From Verrucomicrobiota bacterium (lineage in GTDB: Bacteria > Verrucomicrobiota > Verrucomicrobiia > Opitutales > Opitutaceae), in contig JAEWQP010000002.1 in assembly GCA_023399155.1 (NCBI GenBank), positions 62,001-126,000 of the forward strand: a stretch of 64,000 nt of DNA, in the 5' to 3' direction. This document shows positions 9,071 to 17,364 of the stretch, one piece after another; position 1 is the stretch's first letter, and each line of letters begins with the position of its first letter. The translations under genes and the position numbers were made by a program. The notes below the pieces were generated by a model. That model was not told the DNA's origin and ran no database searches. It worked only from the letters and a program-made list of their open reading frames with translations.

Positions 9071-10261
9071 CTACACCGCACGATCTAGGGGCGCGGAGGT
9101 GGATTCGCACACCGGGTCGTGCAATTTGAACGAAGAAGAGGGCCGCACCGCGTGTGATCCGAGAAGCGCGTCGCGGAGTTGCGCATACTCGTTTGTGTAG
9201 CGGATCACGGAGGTCGGGATCCGGGCGAAGTTCTCGAGCCAGGTCGCGTAGGTGGCCGACGTGATGGATTGGATGCGATGGACTGCGTCGGCCTCGTCGC
9301 GCAGATCGATGCACAGGCCCACGCCGTACTGTGTCGCGAGGCGTCCATCCTGCGTCGCAGGATTCACGATCACGGGCCGGCGGAAGAACAGCGCCTCCGA
9401 GAACCGTGTCGTCCGCTGCCACTGCGAGTTCGCAGTTTCGTTGTAGGCGTCCCACACCATGTCGACCCCGCCGTAGACGGCCGGGAGGTCATCCGGGGAC
9501 TTGTAGGGACCATCGTAGCGCGCGCCTGCCGTTTCACCGATCTCGGCGATGCATTGGCCGGCGTCGAGCGGCGGGACAAAGATGCCGCGAAACACCACGC
9601 GGACCGCTCCGCACGATTCCCGCGCCAGGCGTATCAGCAACCGAAACGACGCGGGGCTCTTCAGGATGCCGAAGTAGCCTACGGTGAGCGGACGGGTCCA
9701 GTCCGTGCGGGTCGTTACCTGATCGCGCGCGCTTTCGGGCAGCTCGGGCTTGTGCTCGATCACCACGTGACGAAATCCGGTGAATCGTTGCACCTCGCGA
9801 AAATAGCCCTGGTGGAAATGCGCCGAAGTCAGGACGACGACTGCGGAGCGGCGGATCAGGAAGCGCTCCGCCCAGCGAAGGGCGGCAGGGACCATGCCGC
9901 GGCGGGCGAGGATCTCGCGGATGTCCGCCACCTCATAGGCGAGCCGCGGCTGCGAAGGCATGGTCAGTGACACGATCCAGGCGAGCGCCAGCAGATCGAG
10001 GCTGAAGCAGTAGACCGCTGTCGCGTCGGCCGTCGCGCGCCGGATCAGGCGGCACGCGCGGGCGAACCGCCGCAAGCGCGCGAGGTAGTTGCCATTGGTG
10101 ATTTGCCCCAGCGACTCGTAGCGGCCGTGTTCGGCGGGCGTCTCGAGGTTTCGCTCGTAGGCCAGTACTTCCGCGCGATCGAAGAAGGTGCGGACACGGT
10201 TGACCCGGCGCCACATCCTGGCGTGGCGGGCGTGGGCGAGAAGAAAAACGACCTTGTCCAT
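9071..10261 (-). CDS. Glycosyltransferase (GT-B type)
   Basis: Predicted 396-residue protein starting at an ATG with the first Rossmann strand KVVFLLAHARHARMWRRVNR. The first domain includes YCFSLDLLALAW and YEVADIREIL; the second domain begins near LTVGYFGILKSPASFRLLI and ends with FSEALFFRRPVIVNPATQDG, which corresponds to the donor-sugar loop of GT-B enzymes. It lacks the classic EPFG-E motif, so the family is less certain. It lies 22 bases downstream of the polymerase gene. It probably adds a sugar to the repeat unit in the cytoplasm. Confidence 0.75.
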   Translation of the reverse strand: MDKVVFLLAHARHARMWRRVNRVRTFFDRAEVLAYERNLETPAEHGRYESLGQITNGNYLARLRRFARACRLIRRATADATAVYCFSLDLLALAWIVSLTMPSQPRLAYEVADIREILARRGMVPAALRWAERFLIRRSAVVVLTSAHFHQGYFREVQRFTGFRHVVIEHKPELPESARDQVTTRTDWTRPLTVGYFGILKSPASFRLLIRLARESCGAVRVVFRGIFVPPLDAGQCIAEIGETAGARYDGPYKSPDDLPAVYGGVDMVWDAYNETANSQWQRTTRFSEALFFRRPVIVNPATQDGRLATQYGVGLCIDLRDEADAVHRIQSITSATYATWLENFARIPTSVIRYTNEYAQLRDALLGSHAVRPSSSFKLHDPVCESTSAPLDRAV

Positions 10262-10283
10262 CGGTGTGGGGATGGCGCCGGTC

Positions 10284-11693
10284 TCAGGACGCGGCGCGTA
10301 TGAACGGTTCGTCGACGGGTTCCTCCGCCGGTTCGTCCGCAGCCTCCTCGGCCTCCGCCCACCGCGCAGCCCCGATGGTCGCGGCGAGGCACACCCAGAA
10401 GGCGGAATTGGTGAAGATCGCCCCGCTGAAAAGGGCGCCGACGAAGTAAATGTAGTAGTTCAGCGAAATCCAGCCAAGGTGGGGCCAGCGCACGAGCAGG
10501 CGCCACGAGCACACGAACGAGTACACGATCACGATGCAAAGCGGGATCGTCCCGACGAGGCCCGTGGCCATGAGCGACTCGATGAAGAGGTTGTGTGGAT
10601 ACGCGCTGCCCCAGAGCGTGGTCTGCGCGCCGAACAGCGGGGCTTCGGCAAAGGCATCGAGCGCGAGCCGGTAAAACACGAGCCGGTCCGACTGCGCGGA
10701 TCGCTGCTGGATGTCCTGTTGCAGGCCCATGAGCCGGTCGAACACGCTGCTGCCCGTCGCCTCTGCGATGCCGATCACGGCTGCGCCGATCACGGCGCAG
10801 CCGATCACCACCTGCAGGAACTTCGCCCGACGCCCGCGGGCATAGAGCGAGGCGGCCAGGGGAACGAACATGCACGCCAGCGCCACCATCGGGCCGCGCG
10901 AGGCACTCCCGACGATCAGGAGCAGCGATACGCCGGCCCCGGCCAGTGTCACCAACAGCCGCAGGAGGCTCTTGCGGTGGTCGCCGAAGAATTCGAACGC
11001 GACGAACGTGAACAGTCCCAGCCCGGTGTAGCCCATCTGTAGCGAACTGATGGTCGTGAAATCCCCGGTTTCCTCGCCGGGCTGCATGCGCTTCTCGAAA
11101 TGCAGGATGTTCTCCTGGAACATGGCGAGGAATGTCGCCGCCGTCGCCAGCGCCATGGCGAGGCAGAGGATCCGGTTCTGCCGGTGGAATCCCCAGTGGA
11201 GGTTGATCAGGATCGCGAGCGCCGGCAGCAGGCAGGATCCCAGGGCGCGCTGCGCCACGTAGCTCGCGGAAAACGTCGCGTCAGTCGGAGGTGCGCCGAC
11301 CATTCCGACCGCGAGGAACTCCGTGTAGAGCTGGAATGAGTAGCACGCCCAGAAGATCGCGAACGGCACCATCGACCAATGCAGCAAGGCGCGCCCCGCG
11401 CGCCCGGCTGAGATCACCAGCAGGATCGAGGCGAGCGAGAGCCCGACGGTGATCGCGTGCGACGGGATGGTAAGCATGCGCGTCGGCAGCCCCATCCACA
11501 CCGCCATCGTCATCATGCACTTCTTCCCGAGCAGCGACCATGAGAAGAGGGCGAGCAGCGCCAGCTTCAGCAGGTATCCCTGGTCCGGCTTGTCGACCCC
11601 GACGTCCGTATCCATCGCATAGTGACGCGGGTACGGGCTGGGGTGGGGAGCGGCTTCCGTGACAGGCATGGTGTGGTGATGCATCCGCGGCAT
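10284..11693 (-). CDS. Wzy-like polymerase / O-antigen ligase family membrane protein
   Basis: Predicted 469-residue polytopic membrane protein with about ten hydrophobic segments and a large periplasmic loop. The segment LLIVGSASRGPMVALACMF matches the small-residue and Arg-Gly pattern of the O-antigen ligase/polymerase (Wzy_C) domain. It would polymerise lipid-linked repeat units in the periplasm after flipping. The ATG at 11693 shares a base with the stop of the upstream gene (TGATG), which suggests translational coupling. Later ATGs at 11669 and 11615 are possible starts. The C-terminal tail is acidic (many E and D). Ligase and polymerase cannot be told apart by sequence alone; its place beside Wzx and Wzc favours polymerase. 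Confidence 0.82.
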   Translation of the reverse strand: MPRMHHHTMPVTEAAPHPSPYPRHYAMDTDVGVDKPDQGYLLKLALLALFSWSLLGKKCMMTMAVWMGLPTRMLTIPSHAITVGLSLASILLVISAGRAGRALLHWSMVPFAIFWACYSFQLYTEFLAVGMVGAPPTDATFSASYVAQRALGSCLLPALAILINLHWGFHRQNRILCLAMALATAATFLAMFQENILHFEKRMQPGEETGDFTTISSLQMGYTGLGLFTFVAFEFFGDHRKSLLRLLVTLAGAGVSLLLIVGSASRGPMVALACMFVPLAASLYARGRRAKFLQVVIGCAVIGAAVIGIAEATGSSVFDRLMGLQQDIQQRSAQSDRLVFYRLALDAFAEAPLFGAQTTLWGSAYPHNLFIESLMATGLVGTIPLCIVIVYSFVCSWRLLVRWPHLGWISLNYYIYFVGALFSGAIFTNSAFWVCLAATIGAARWAEAEEAADEPAEEPVDEPFIRAAS

Positions 11694-12484
11694 CAGGCGG
11701 CGCGGAACGGTGCCGTCGCCATGCGCCAGCCCTTGCCCGCGATGACGCGGGCGGTACCGAGATCAGTGGCCGAGTACATCAGCTTGCGCAGCTTCATGCT
11801 CGTCGTGCGGTGATGAAGGATGCGCACGTCGGCCCACGCCCCCGACTCCTTGAGCGTACTGATCGCGATGCCGCGACAGTTCCACCTCGCGTTGTCGAGG
11901 TCGCCCCAGCGCACGCCGCAGGCGTCCAGCGCCCCTTCGCGCAGCAGTTTGTTGAAGAAGTGCTGGTCGCCATTGTGACCCGCCCACATGTCGGCCGGGT
12001 CGTGGTTGCGGACCGCAGCCTCCCATTCCCTGAGGAACGCACGAGTGGCCGGCGAATTCCGGAACAGGAGGACCCCGGTGTTGTAGCCGCCGGGTTTGAC
12101 CATCGCGATGAACCGCGGGGGACGCGTCGAGTAGTCGGCGACGTGGGCGTTGGCCGCGCAAAAGTCGCGGTCCTTCAACTCCTCAAACAGCGGCTCAAGC
12201 CGCCCGCGAATGAATGTGTCCGTGTCGAGGAAAAGCGTCTGCTCGTAGGGCGAGCCGGAGAGCGAGTAGACCTTGAGCTTGTGCGGGTTTTCGGCGGGAT
12301 CCGTGGCGATGCATGTCACGCCCGGACGGGTCGGGATCGGGAAGGTCGAGAAGACCGTGACGGGAAGGTCCGGCTCGAACTGTCGCAAGCTTCCGATCGA
12401 CGTCATGAGCTCGCCAAGGTAGCTGCGGCCGCCCGTGACGACGTAGATCACGCCGCGCGACCGGGATGGATCGGAGTGGTGCAT
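11693..12484 (-). CDS. Glycosyltransferase, GT-A fold with DTD motif
   Basis: Predicted 263-residue protein. It opens with GVIYVVTGGRSYLGELMTSI, then QTLFLDTDTFIRG (DTD at 87-89), the metal- and nucleotide-binding triad of GT-A enzymes such as family 8. GGYNTGVLLF and GHNGDQHFFNKLL are further typical pieces of that fold (product-side Asn and the D-Q-x-x-N region). It should transfer a sugar from a nucleotide donor. The stop codon overlaps the start of the polymerase gene. The ATG at 12484 is the only sensible start. The donor is unknown. Confidence 0.8.
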   Translation of the reverse strand: MHHSDPSRSRGVIYVVTGGRSYLGELMTSIGSLRQFEPDLPVTVFSTFPIPTRPGVTCIATDPAENPHKLKVYSLSGSPYEQTLFLDTDTFIRGRLEPLFEELKDRDFCAANAHVADYSTRPPRFIAMVKPGGYNTGVLLFRNSPATRAFLREWEAAVRNHDPADMWAGHNGDQHFFNKLLREGALDACGVRWGDLDNARWNCRGIAISTLKESGAWADVRILHHRTTSMKLRKLMYSATDLGTARVIAGKGWRMATAPFRAA

Positions 12485-12534
12485 GAGGAAGGGTGCATGT
12501 CCGGGCCGGAGCCCGGACGTGCGCTTGCGTTTCG

Positions 12535-13581
12535 CTAGGCGTGGGTGGCGACTGCGAAGGCGTCCTCGAGGTTGACCACCGAGTCCTTCGACTTGCCCGT
12601 GCTCATCTGCTCCCAGATCCAGGCGTAGGTGCGCTCCATGCCCTGGCGCAGCGAGATCGACGGCGCCCAGCCGAGCTCGGCCTGGATGCGGGTGTTGTCA
12701 CTCGAGCGGCCCCGGACGCCCTTCGGCGCGTCGAGATTGTAGGAGCGGTGCAGGCGGATGTCGGCGATGTCCTCGACGATGTCGACAAGCTGGTTGATGC
12801 TCACCATCTCGTCGGACCCGAGGTTGATCGCGTCCTCGATGTCACTGTCCATGATCCGCAGGATGCCCTCGACGCAGTCGTCGATGTACATGAACGAGCG
12901 CGTCTGCTTCCCGTCGCCCCAGATCTCGATCTCGTGGCGTCCGGCGAGCTTGGCATCGATGACCTTGCGGCACATCGCGGCCGGCGCCTTCTCGCGTCCG
13001 CCGTCAAACGTGCCGTTCGGCCCGTAGACGTTGTGAAACCTCGCCACCCGCGTGCGCAGGCCGAAATCCTCGCGGAAATGCCGGCACATGCGCTCGGAAA
13101 ACAGCTTCTCCCAGCCGTACCCATCTTCTGGATCCGCGGGGTAGGCATCCTCCTCCTTCAGGCCGGGGTTCGTGGTCTCACGCTGCTTGTACCCCGCGTA
13201 GACACACGCGCTGGAGGCGAAGAAGTAGCGGTTTGTGCCGATCTCGCGGCAGGCCTCGAGGAGGTTGGTGTTGATCAGCACGCTGAGCATGCAGCGCGCG
13301 CGGTTGAGTTCGATGAACCCCATGCCGCCCATGTCGGCCGCAAGATTGTAGCACTCGTCCGCGCCCTGGACGGCGCGGCGGCAGGCATCCGGGTGCTGAA
13401 GGTCGAGAACCATGTTGTCGACGTCGTTGAAACGCTGGTACCAGCGAGACAACGGCTTCTTGTCGACCGCGCGGAGATTCGTGTAGCCGCGCCGCCGAAG
13501 TTCGGCGATGAGCGCGCCGCCAATGAAACCGCCGGCGCCGCAGACGACGACCCGGTTGGTGAGGTCAGATGTTGAGTTCAT
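12535..13581 (-). CDS. GDP-mannose 3,5-epimerase-like protein
   Basis: Predicted 348-residue extended short-chain dehydrogenase. It has the dinucleotide motif VVCGAGGFIGG (12-22), LAADMGGMGFIELN (80-93), SSACVY with C126, the YGWEK pair Y155/K159, and GGREKAPAAMCRK with K198. Spacing between C126, Y155/K159 and K198 (29 and 39 residues) equals that of the catalytic C145, Y174/K178 and K217 of Arabidopsis GDP-mannose 3,5-epimerase, and long stretches match the plant enzyme. The reaction would convert GDP-mannose to GDP-L-galactose (and GDP-L-gulose). The frame is open upstream to 13860, but the ATG at 13581 gives the family length. Beside a GDP-mannose dehydrogenase it suggests GDP-mannose is a main precursor of this polymer. 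Confidence 0.9.
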   Translation of the reverse strand: MNSTSDLTNRVVVCGAGGFIGGALIAELRRRGYTNLRAVDKKPLSRWYQRFNDVDNMVLDLQHPDACRRAVQGADECYNLAADMGGMGFIELNRARCMLSVLINTNLLEACREIGTNRYFFASSACVYAGYKQRETTNPGLKEEDAYPADPEDGYGWEKLFSERMCRHFREDFGLRTRVARFHNVYGPNGTFDGGREKAPAAMCRKVIDAKLAGRHEIEIWGDGKQTRSFMYIDDCVEGILRIMDSDIEDAINLGSDEMVSINQLVDIVEDIADIRLHRSYNLDAPKGVRGRSSDNTRIQAELGWAPSISLRQGMERTYAWIWEQMSTGKSKDSVVNLEDAFAVATHA

Positions 13582-13672
13582 GCTTTTGTCTTGGGTGAAG
13601 TGGGCGCCGCCGATGCGACCGGCAGCGCGCGGGAGGGGGGATCGGCGACATGCGGAGCGCGCCGGGCGGCCG

Positions 13673-14941
13673 TCAGCCGTTGGTGCGGGTCCGAAGCTCT
13701 CCGAGCGCGACCGCGGGGCCGCGTGCCGCCTGCGGGCGCGCCTGCATCGCCCGGGCGAATACGTGCTCGAAACGGTCGGCGATGCGTGGGATGTCGAACG
13801 TCCGCTCCGCGTGCGCCCGCGCGGCCCGGCCCATCTCGGCGCGCAGCCGCGGGTCCTCAAGCAGCCGGTCCACCGAGGCCAGCCAGCCGTCGCGGTCGTC
13901 CGGGTCGACCACCAGGCCGGCGCCCACGCGCGTCAGCAGCCGGCCGCCCAGGTTCGCCGTCGGCATGGCCGCGACGGTCGGACGCCCGGCGCAGAGGTAG
14001 CTCAGGATCTTCGAAGGCACGGAAAACACACCGGCATCGGGTTCCAGCAGCGCCAGGAGCACGTCGGCCGAGGCGAGGACGTCGGGCATGTCCGCAAAGG
14101 CCTGGAATGGCATCACGACAAGATTCGACAGCCGCTCCATCTCGGCGCACCGCATCAGCGCCTCCGCGCTCGGTCCCTCCGAGATCACGAGGATCTTCAC
14201 GTCGGGCTGGCGCCGATACCGTACCGCCAGCTCCCGCAGGCGCTGGGGATTGTGCTTCATGGCCAGCGTGCCGGTGTACATCAGCACACGGCGATCGAGC
14301 AGGCCGTGCGCACGCGCCCAGGCGTTGGCCTTCGGGCGCAGGGGCATCTCCTCGAGCGCGCCCCAGTTCTCCACCACCGAGACGGCTTCCGGCGAGATCC
14401 CGTGCCGCCGCAGCAGCGGCATGAAGTCCTCGCTGATCGTCACCACGTGGGCGCTTCGCTGCAGGCAGCGGCGGTCGATGCGCGAGTAGTAGGCGCCGGC
14501 GAGCCATCCCAGCACGATGGAACGCTTGGACACGAGCTTGTGCACGGCCACGCTGTAGAAATCCTGGACCCACGAGATGAAGGGGATGCCGAGCCGGGAG
14601 GCCGCGCGCACCGCCGTCAATTGCGGCTCGGAAGGGGTGTTGCCGCTGATCACGAGCGCCGGCCGCTCGCGCTCGATGAGCCGGCGCAGCGTGTCGCCAT
14701 ACGCGACCTCGTACCCCCGCCGTTTCCGGAAGTTGTATTTGTCGCGACGGTAATCGGGATGCATCGGCACCTCGACAAAGCGCAATCCGTCGGGATCGCC
14801 CGGCTGGCGCTCGAGGCAGCCACGGGGGGTGAGCAGCCCTCCGGCGAAGGCATGGATCACATCGATCCCGCGGCGTGCGAGCTCGCGGCTGAGTCCCACC
14901 TGGAAGGGGTGGCCGGCGTAGTCGTGGATGAGAATGGCCAT
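13673..14941 (-). CDS. Family 4 glycosyltransferase
   Basis: Predicted 422-residue GT-B enzyme of the WbuB-like group. The N-terminal domain starts at MAILIHDYAGHPFQVGLSRE, with the glycine-rich acceptor-side region, and ISWVQDFYSVAV. The C-terminal domain has LMYTGTLAMKHNPQRL and the donor-binding segment FSVPSKILSYLCAGRPTVAA. In place of a strict E-x7-E, the PSK...AGRP form is typical for WbuB/CapM-like transferases. It follows the sulfotransferase gene by only ten bases and precedes the epimerase gene. It is expected to act on lipid-linked intermediates at the cytoplasmic face. Confidence 0.9.
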   Translation of the reverse strand: MAILIHDYAGHPFQVGLSRELARRGIDVIHAFAGGLLTPRGCLERQPGDPDGLRFVEVPMHPDYRRDKYNFRKRRGYEVAYGDTLRRLIERERPALVISGNTPSEPQLTAVRAASRLGIPFISWVQDFYSVAVHKLVSKRSIVLGWLAGAYYSRIDRRCLQRSAHVVTISEDFMPLLRRHGISPEAVSVVENWGALEEMPLRPKANAWARAHGLLDRRVLMYTGTLAMKHNPQRLRELAVRYRRQPDVKILVISEGPSAEALMRCAEMERLSNLVVMPFQAFADMPDVLASADVLLALLEPDAGVFSVPSKILSYLCAGRPTVAAMPTANLGGRLLTRVGAGLVVDPDDRDGWLASVDRLLEDPRLRAEMGRAARAHAERTFDIPRIADRFEHVFARAMQARPQAARGPAVALGELRTRTNG

Positions 14942-14951
14942 GGCGGCGGGC

Positions 14952-15809
14952 TCACCACTCGGGCGAGCGTTCGTAACCGAGTTTGATCAGGAGGCTGGAG
15001 GCGACGTCCTTGAAGGCACCCTTGAGATTCGGGTCGAAATCCCGGCGCCAGCCGCCGGCGCCACCCTTGCGGAACGTATGCGAGCGGCCGGGCTGGATCG
15101 CCTCCAGCGCGGCACGCACGAGTGCGGGGACGTCGAGGTCCCGGTCCGTGTAGTTGGCATAGAACGACATCATCCGCGTGAGGACCTCCTCGCGGCGCGC
15201 CGACATGAGATCCTCGTAGTTCACCGCGCACACGTCGGCGTGCCCGATCCAGGGAAGGTAACGCTCGTAGCGGGCGGCCACGTTCGGATAGTCGACACCG
15301 TTGTCGGGCAGTCCCCGGATGGAGAGCATCACCCGCTCCGAATGCGAAGGCAGCTTGCTGAAGTGCCCGTGCAGGCGGTGCCACCGGTTCATGGTCGCGA
15401 GGTAGTGCGCCTCGGAGACGACGACGTCGCGCGGATCGCGATAGATGAAGTAGTGGACGACGTTGCGCCGCCGCAGCGCCCGCGCGGCATCCTCGGAATG
15501 GTGCAGGTGGCCCGAGACCATTTCGCCGGGCGCGACCTTCGCGATCCGGGCGGCCATGCGCGACGGGTGTTGCTCGCGGAAGGAAAACGACGGCTGCGAC
15601 GCCCAGAAGTCGCCCCAGTCCTTCATTCCCGGAAGCACGCCCAGGATCTGCACGAGCAGGTGCGTGCCGCTCTTCGGGAATGAGTTGGCGAGCACCGGCG
15701 GCGAGTGCCGGTAGGCTTCGGGCGAGGCCATCCAGCGGTTGATCGTCCGCGGGACGCGCGCGCCCTGTCGCAGGGCATGCTTGAGGAGAACACTGCTTCG
15801 GTAGTTCAT
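14952..15809 (-). CDS. Sulfotransferase domain protein
   Basis: Predicted 285-residue protein. NSFPKSGTHLL (about 42-52) is the 5'-phosphosulfate-binding loop and YRDPRDVVVSE (about 123-133) holds the 3'-phosphate-binding Arg and Ser. FRKGGAGGWRRDF near residue 248 matches the RKGxxGDWK-type region that closes over PAPS. The family moves a sulfuryl group from PAPS to hydroxyl or amino groups. Located between two glycosyltransferases, it probably sulfates a sugar of the polymer or its lipid-linked unit. No signal peptide is seen, so it acts in the cytoplasm. No PAPS synthesis genes lie in the window. Confidence 0.9.
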   Translation of the reverse strand: MNYRSSVLLKHALRQGARVPRTINRWMASPEAYRHSPPVLANSFPKSGTHLLVQILGVLPGMKDWGDFWASQPSFSFREQHPSRMAARIAKVAPGEMVSGHLHHSEDAARALRRRNVVHYFIYRDPRDVVVSEAHYLATMNRWHRLHGHFSKLPSHSERVMLSIRGLPDNGVDYPNVAARYERYLPWIGHADVCAVNYEDLMSARREEVLTRMMSFYANYTDRDLDVPALVRAALEAIQPGRSHTFRKGGAGGWRRDFDPNLKGAFKDVASSLLIKLGYERSPEW

Positions 15810-15832
15810 GAGGGACTACGTGGGTTTGCCGT

Positions 15833-17152
15833 TCACCCGTGGCGGGCTGCGGCTTCGGAAGGATCGCCATGCGGCGGGAAGTGGGGGACCAGCGCGCGGG
15901 CGCCCGCCCGGCGCGGTTCGCGACCGGACACGATGTCGAGATAGGCGGTGGCGGTTTCCTGCACGGAAAACCTCGCCGTGGCGCGCCCGCGGCCCTCGCG
16001 GCCCATCGCCTGCCAGCGCTCGGCATCGGCGAGTGCGCGCTTGAGGCCGTGCTCGTAGCCGGTGACGGAGGCATCCGCGATCAGCCAGCCCGTCGTGCCA
16101 TCGACCACCGTCTCCGCCGGACCCCCGAGCCCGTAGGCCAGGACGGGCCGCTCCATCAGCATGGCTTCGACGATCGAGAGGCCGAATGGCTCCGGACCGG
16201 TGCGGCTGTTGACCACCACGTCGGCGAGTTCGAGATACGGACGCGGATCGGACACGGGGCCGATGAGGCGGATCGAATCCGTTGCGTCCGCAGCCTCGAT
16301 CATGCGGACGAGCGACTCGTGGAAAGGCGTGTCCACCGGTCCGCCCACGATAAGGAGCGACAGCCGCACGCCGGAACGGATCAGATTGCAGGCTGCCGCG
16401 ACGACGCGGTCCTGGGCCTTCTCAGCCACCAGCCGCGCGCAGATGACGAACACGGGACGATCTGGCGGGAGCCGAAGCTCCCGGCGCCCGATGCGTGGAA
16501 AATCGGCGGCCGGCGCGAAGCGGGTGGCATCGATTCCCGGATACAGGACGCGGACCGGCACCAGGCCGCGCCCGAGCGAGGCTGCCGTGTGCCGGCTGTT
16601 GGCGAGGGGAAATACGCCCCAATGGCGGCAGAGCAACCGGTAACCAAAAGCCTGCAGCCCGAACGGGATCTTGCGCGTGATCGTGTTCGGCAGGTGCCAG
16701 TAGGCGGGAATCCCGCAGGCGTGAGCCGCCATGCCGGCGAGCAGGAGGAGCGAGTTCGAACGGAAGTGTATCCAGTCGGCGTCGATCTCCCGAGCCGCCT
16801 CGACCAGGAGGCTGCGCTGTGCCCGGGCGCGGGCGAACACCACCAGGATCCCCTTGATGAAGGTGAGCCCGCGGCGCGAGATCGCGCCGGGCAGGCGTTC
16901 TCCGGCGAGCACGCGGACGGTGTAGCCCGCATCCTGGATTTCCTCCGCAAACGAGCCGGCGTGAAGCGCGGCAAATCCGATCGCGACCCCACGGCTGCGC
17001 AGCTCGTGCGCCATCCCGAGCAGGGCGCGCCGGACCCCGTACCCCTCGTCGCCGCGCACAAGCCAGAGCGAACGGCGCGGACCCGCCGCTCGCACCGGGT
17101 CGGCGCGGTGGTCGGCGGGACGGTGTCGTGAATGCGTGGATGCGGTGTGCAT
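15833..17152 (-). CDS. Family 4 glycosyltransferase
   Basis: Predicted 439-residue GT-B glycosyltransferase. RSLWLVRGDEGYGVRRALLG begins the N-terminal domain. PVFVICARLVAEKAQDRVV starts the C-terminal donor domain, and EPFGLSIVEAMLMERPVLAY is the complete E-x7-E nucleotide-sugar-binding motif of retaining family 4 enzymes. The frame is open to 17305, but the first 51 residues are proline- and arginine-rich and unlike protein, so I use the ATG at 17152. It sits directly downstream of the Wzc-like gene with a gap of about 210 bases. The sugar is not known. Confidence 0.9.
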   Translation of the reverse strand: MHTASTHSRHRPADHRADPVRAAGPRRSLWLVRGDEGYGVRRALLGMAHELRSRGVAIGFAALHAGSFAEEIQDAGYTVRVLAGERLPGAISRRGLTFIKGILVVFARARAQRSLLVEAAREIDADWIHFRSNSLLLLAGMAAHACGIPAYWHLPNTITRKIPFGLQAFGYRLLCRHWGVFPLANSRHTAASLGRGLVPVRVLYPGIDATRFAPAADFPRIGRRELRLPPDRPVFVICARLVAEKAQDRVVAAACNLIRSGVRLSLLIVGGPVDTPFHESLVRMIEAADATDSIRLIGPVSDPRPYLELADVVVNSRTGPEPFGLSIVEAMLMERPVLAYGLGGPAETVVDGTTGWLIADASVTGYEHGLKRALADAERWQAMGREGRGRATARFSVQETATAYLDIVSGREPRRAGARALVPHFPPHGDPSEAAARHG

Positions 17153-17364
17153 GGGTGCGGGCGGGGCGATCGGGACGCGCGGGTCCGGGCATCCGGGCCC
17201 CGTATCCCGGGATCCGTGCAGGCTTCGCCCCGTCACTTCCTCGCGCCCCTTCGGGCGCGTCGGAGTGAGTCCGGGCAAAGCTCCGCCGTGCGGTAGCCCT
17301 TTCATGGCGACTCGATGGTGGGTGGCCGGGGCGCGGGGCGCCGCGGCCTGTCACTGACGTTGGA

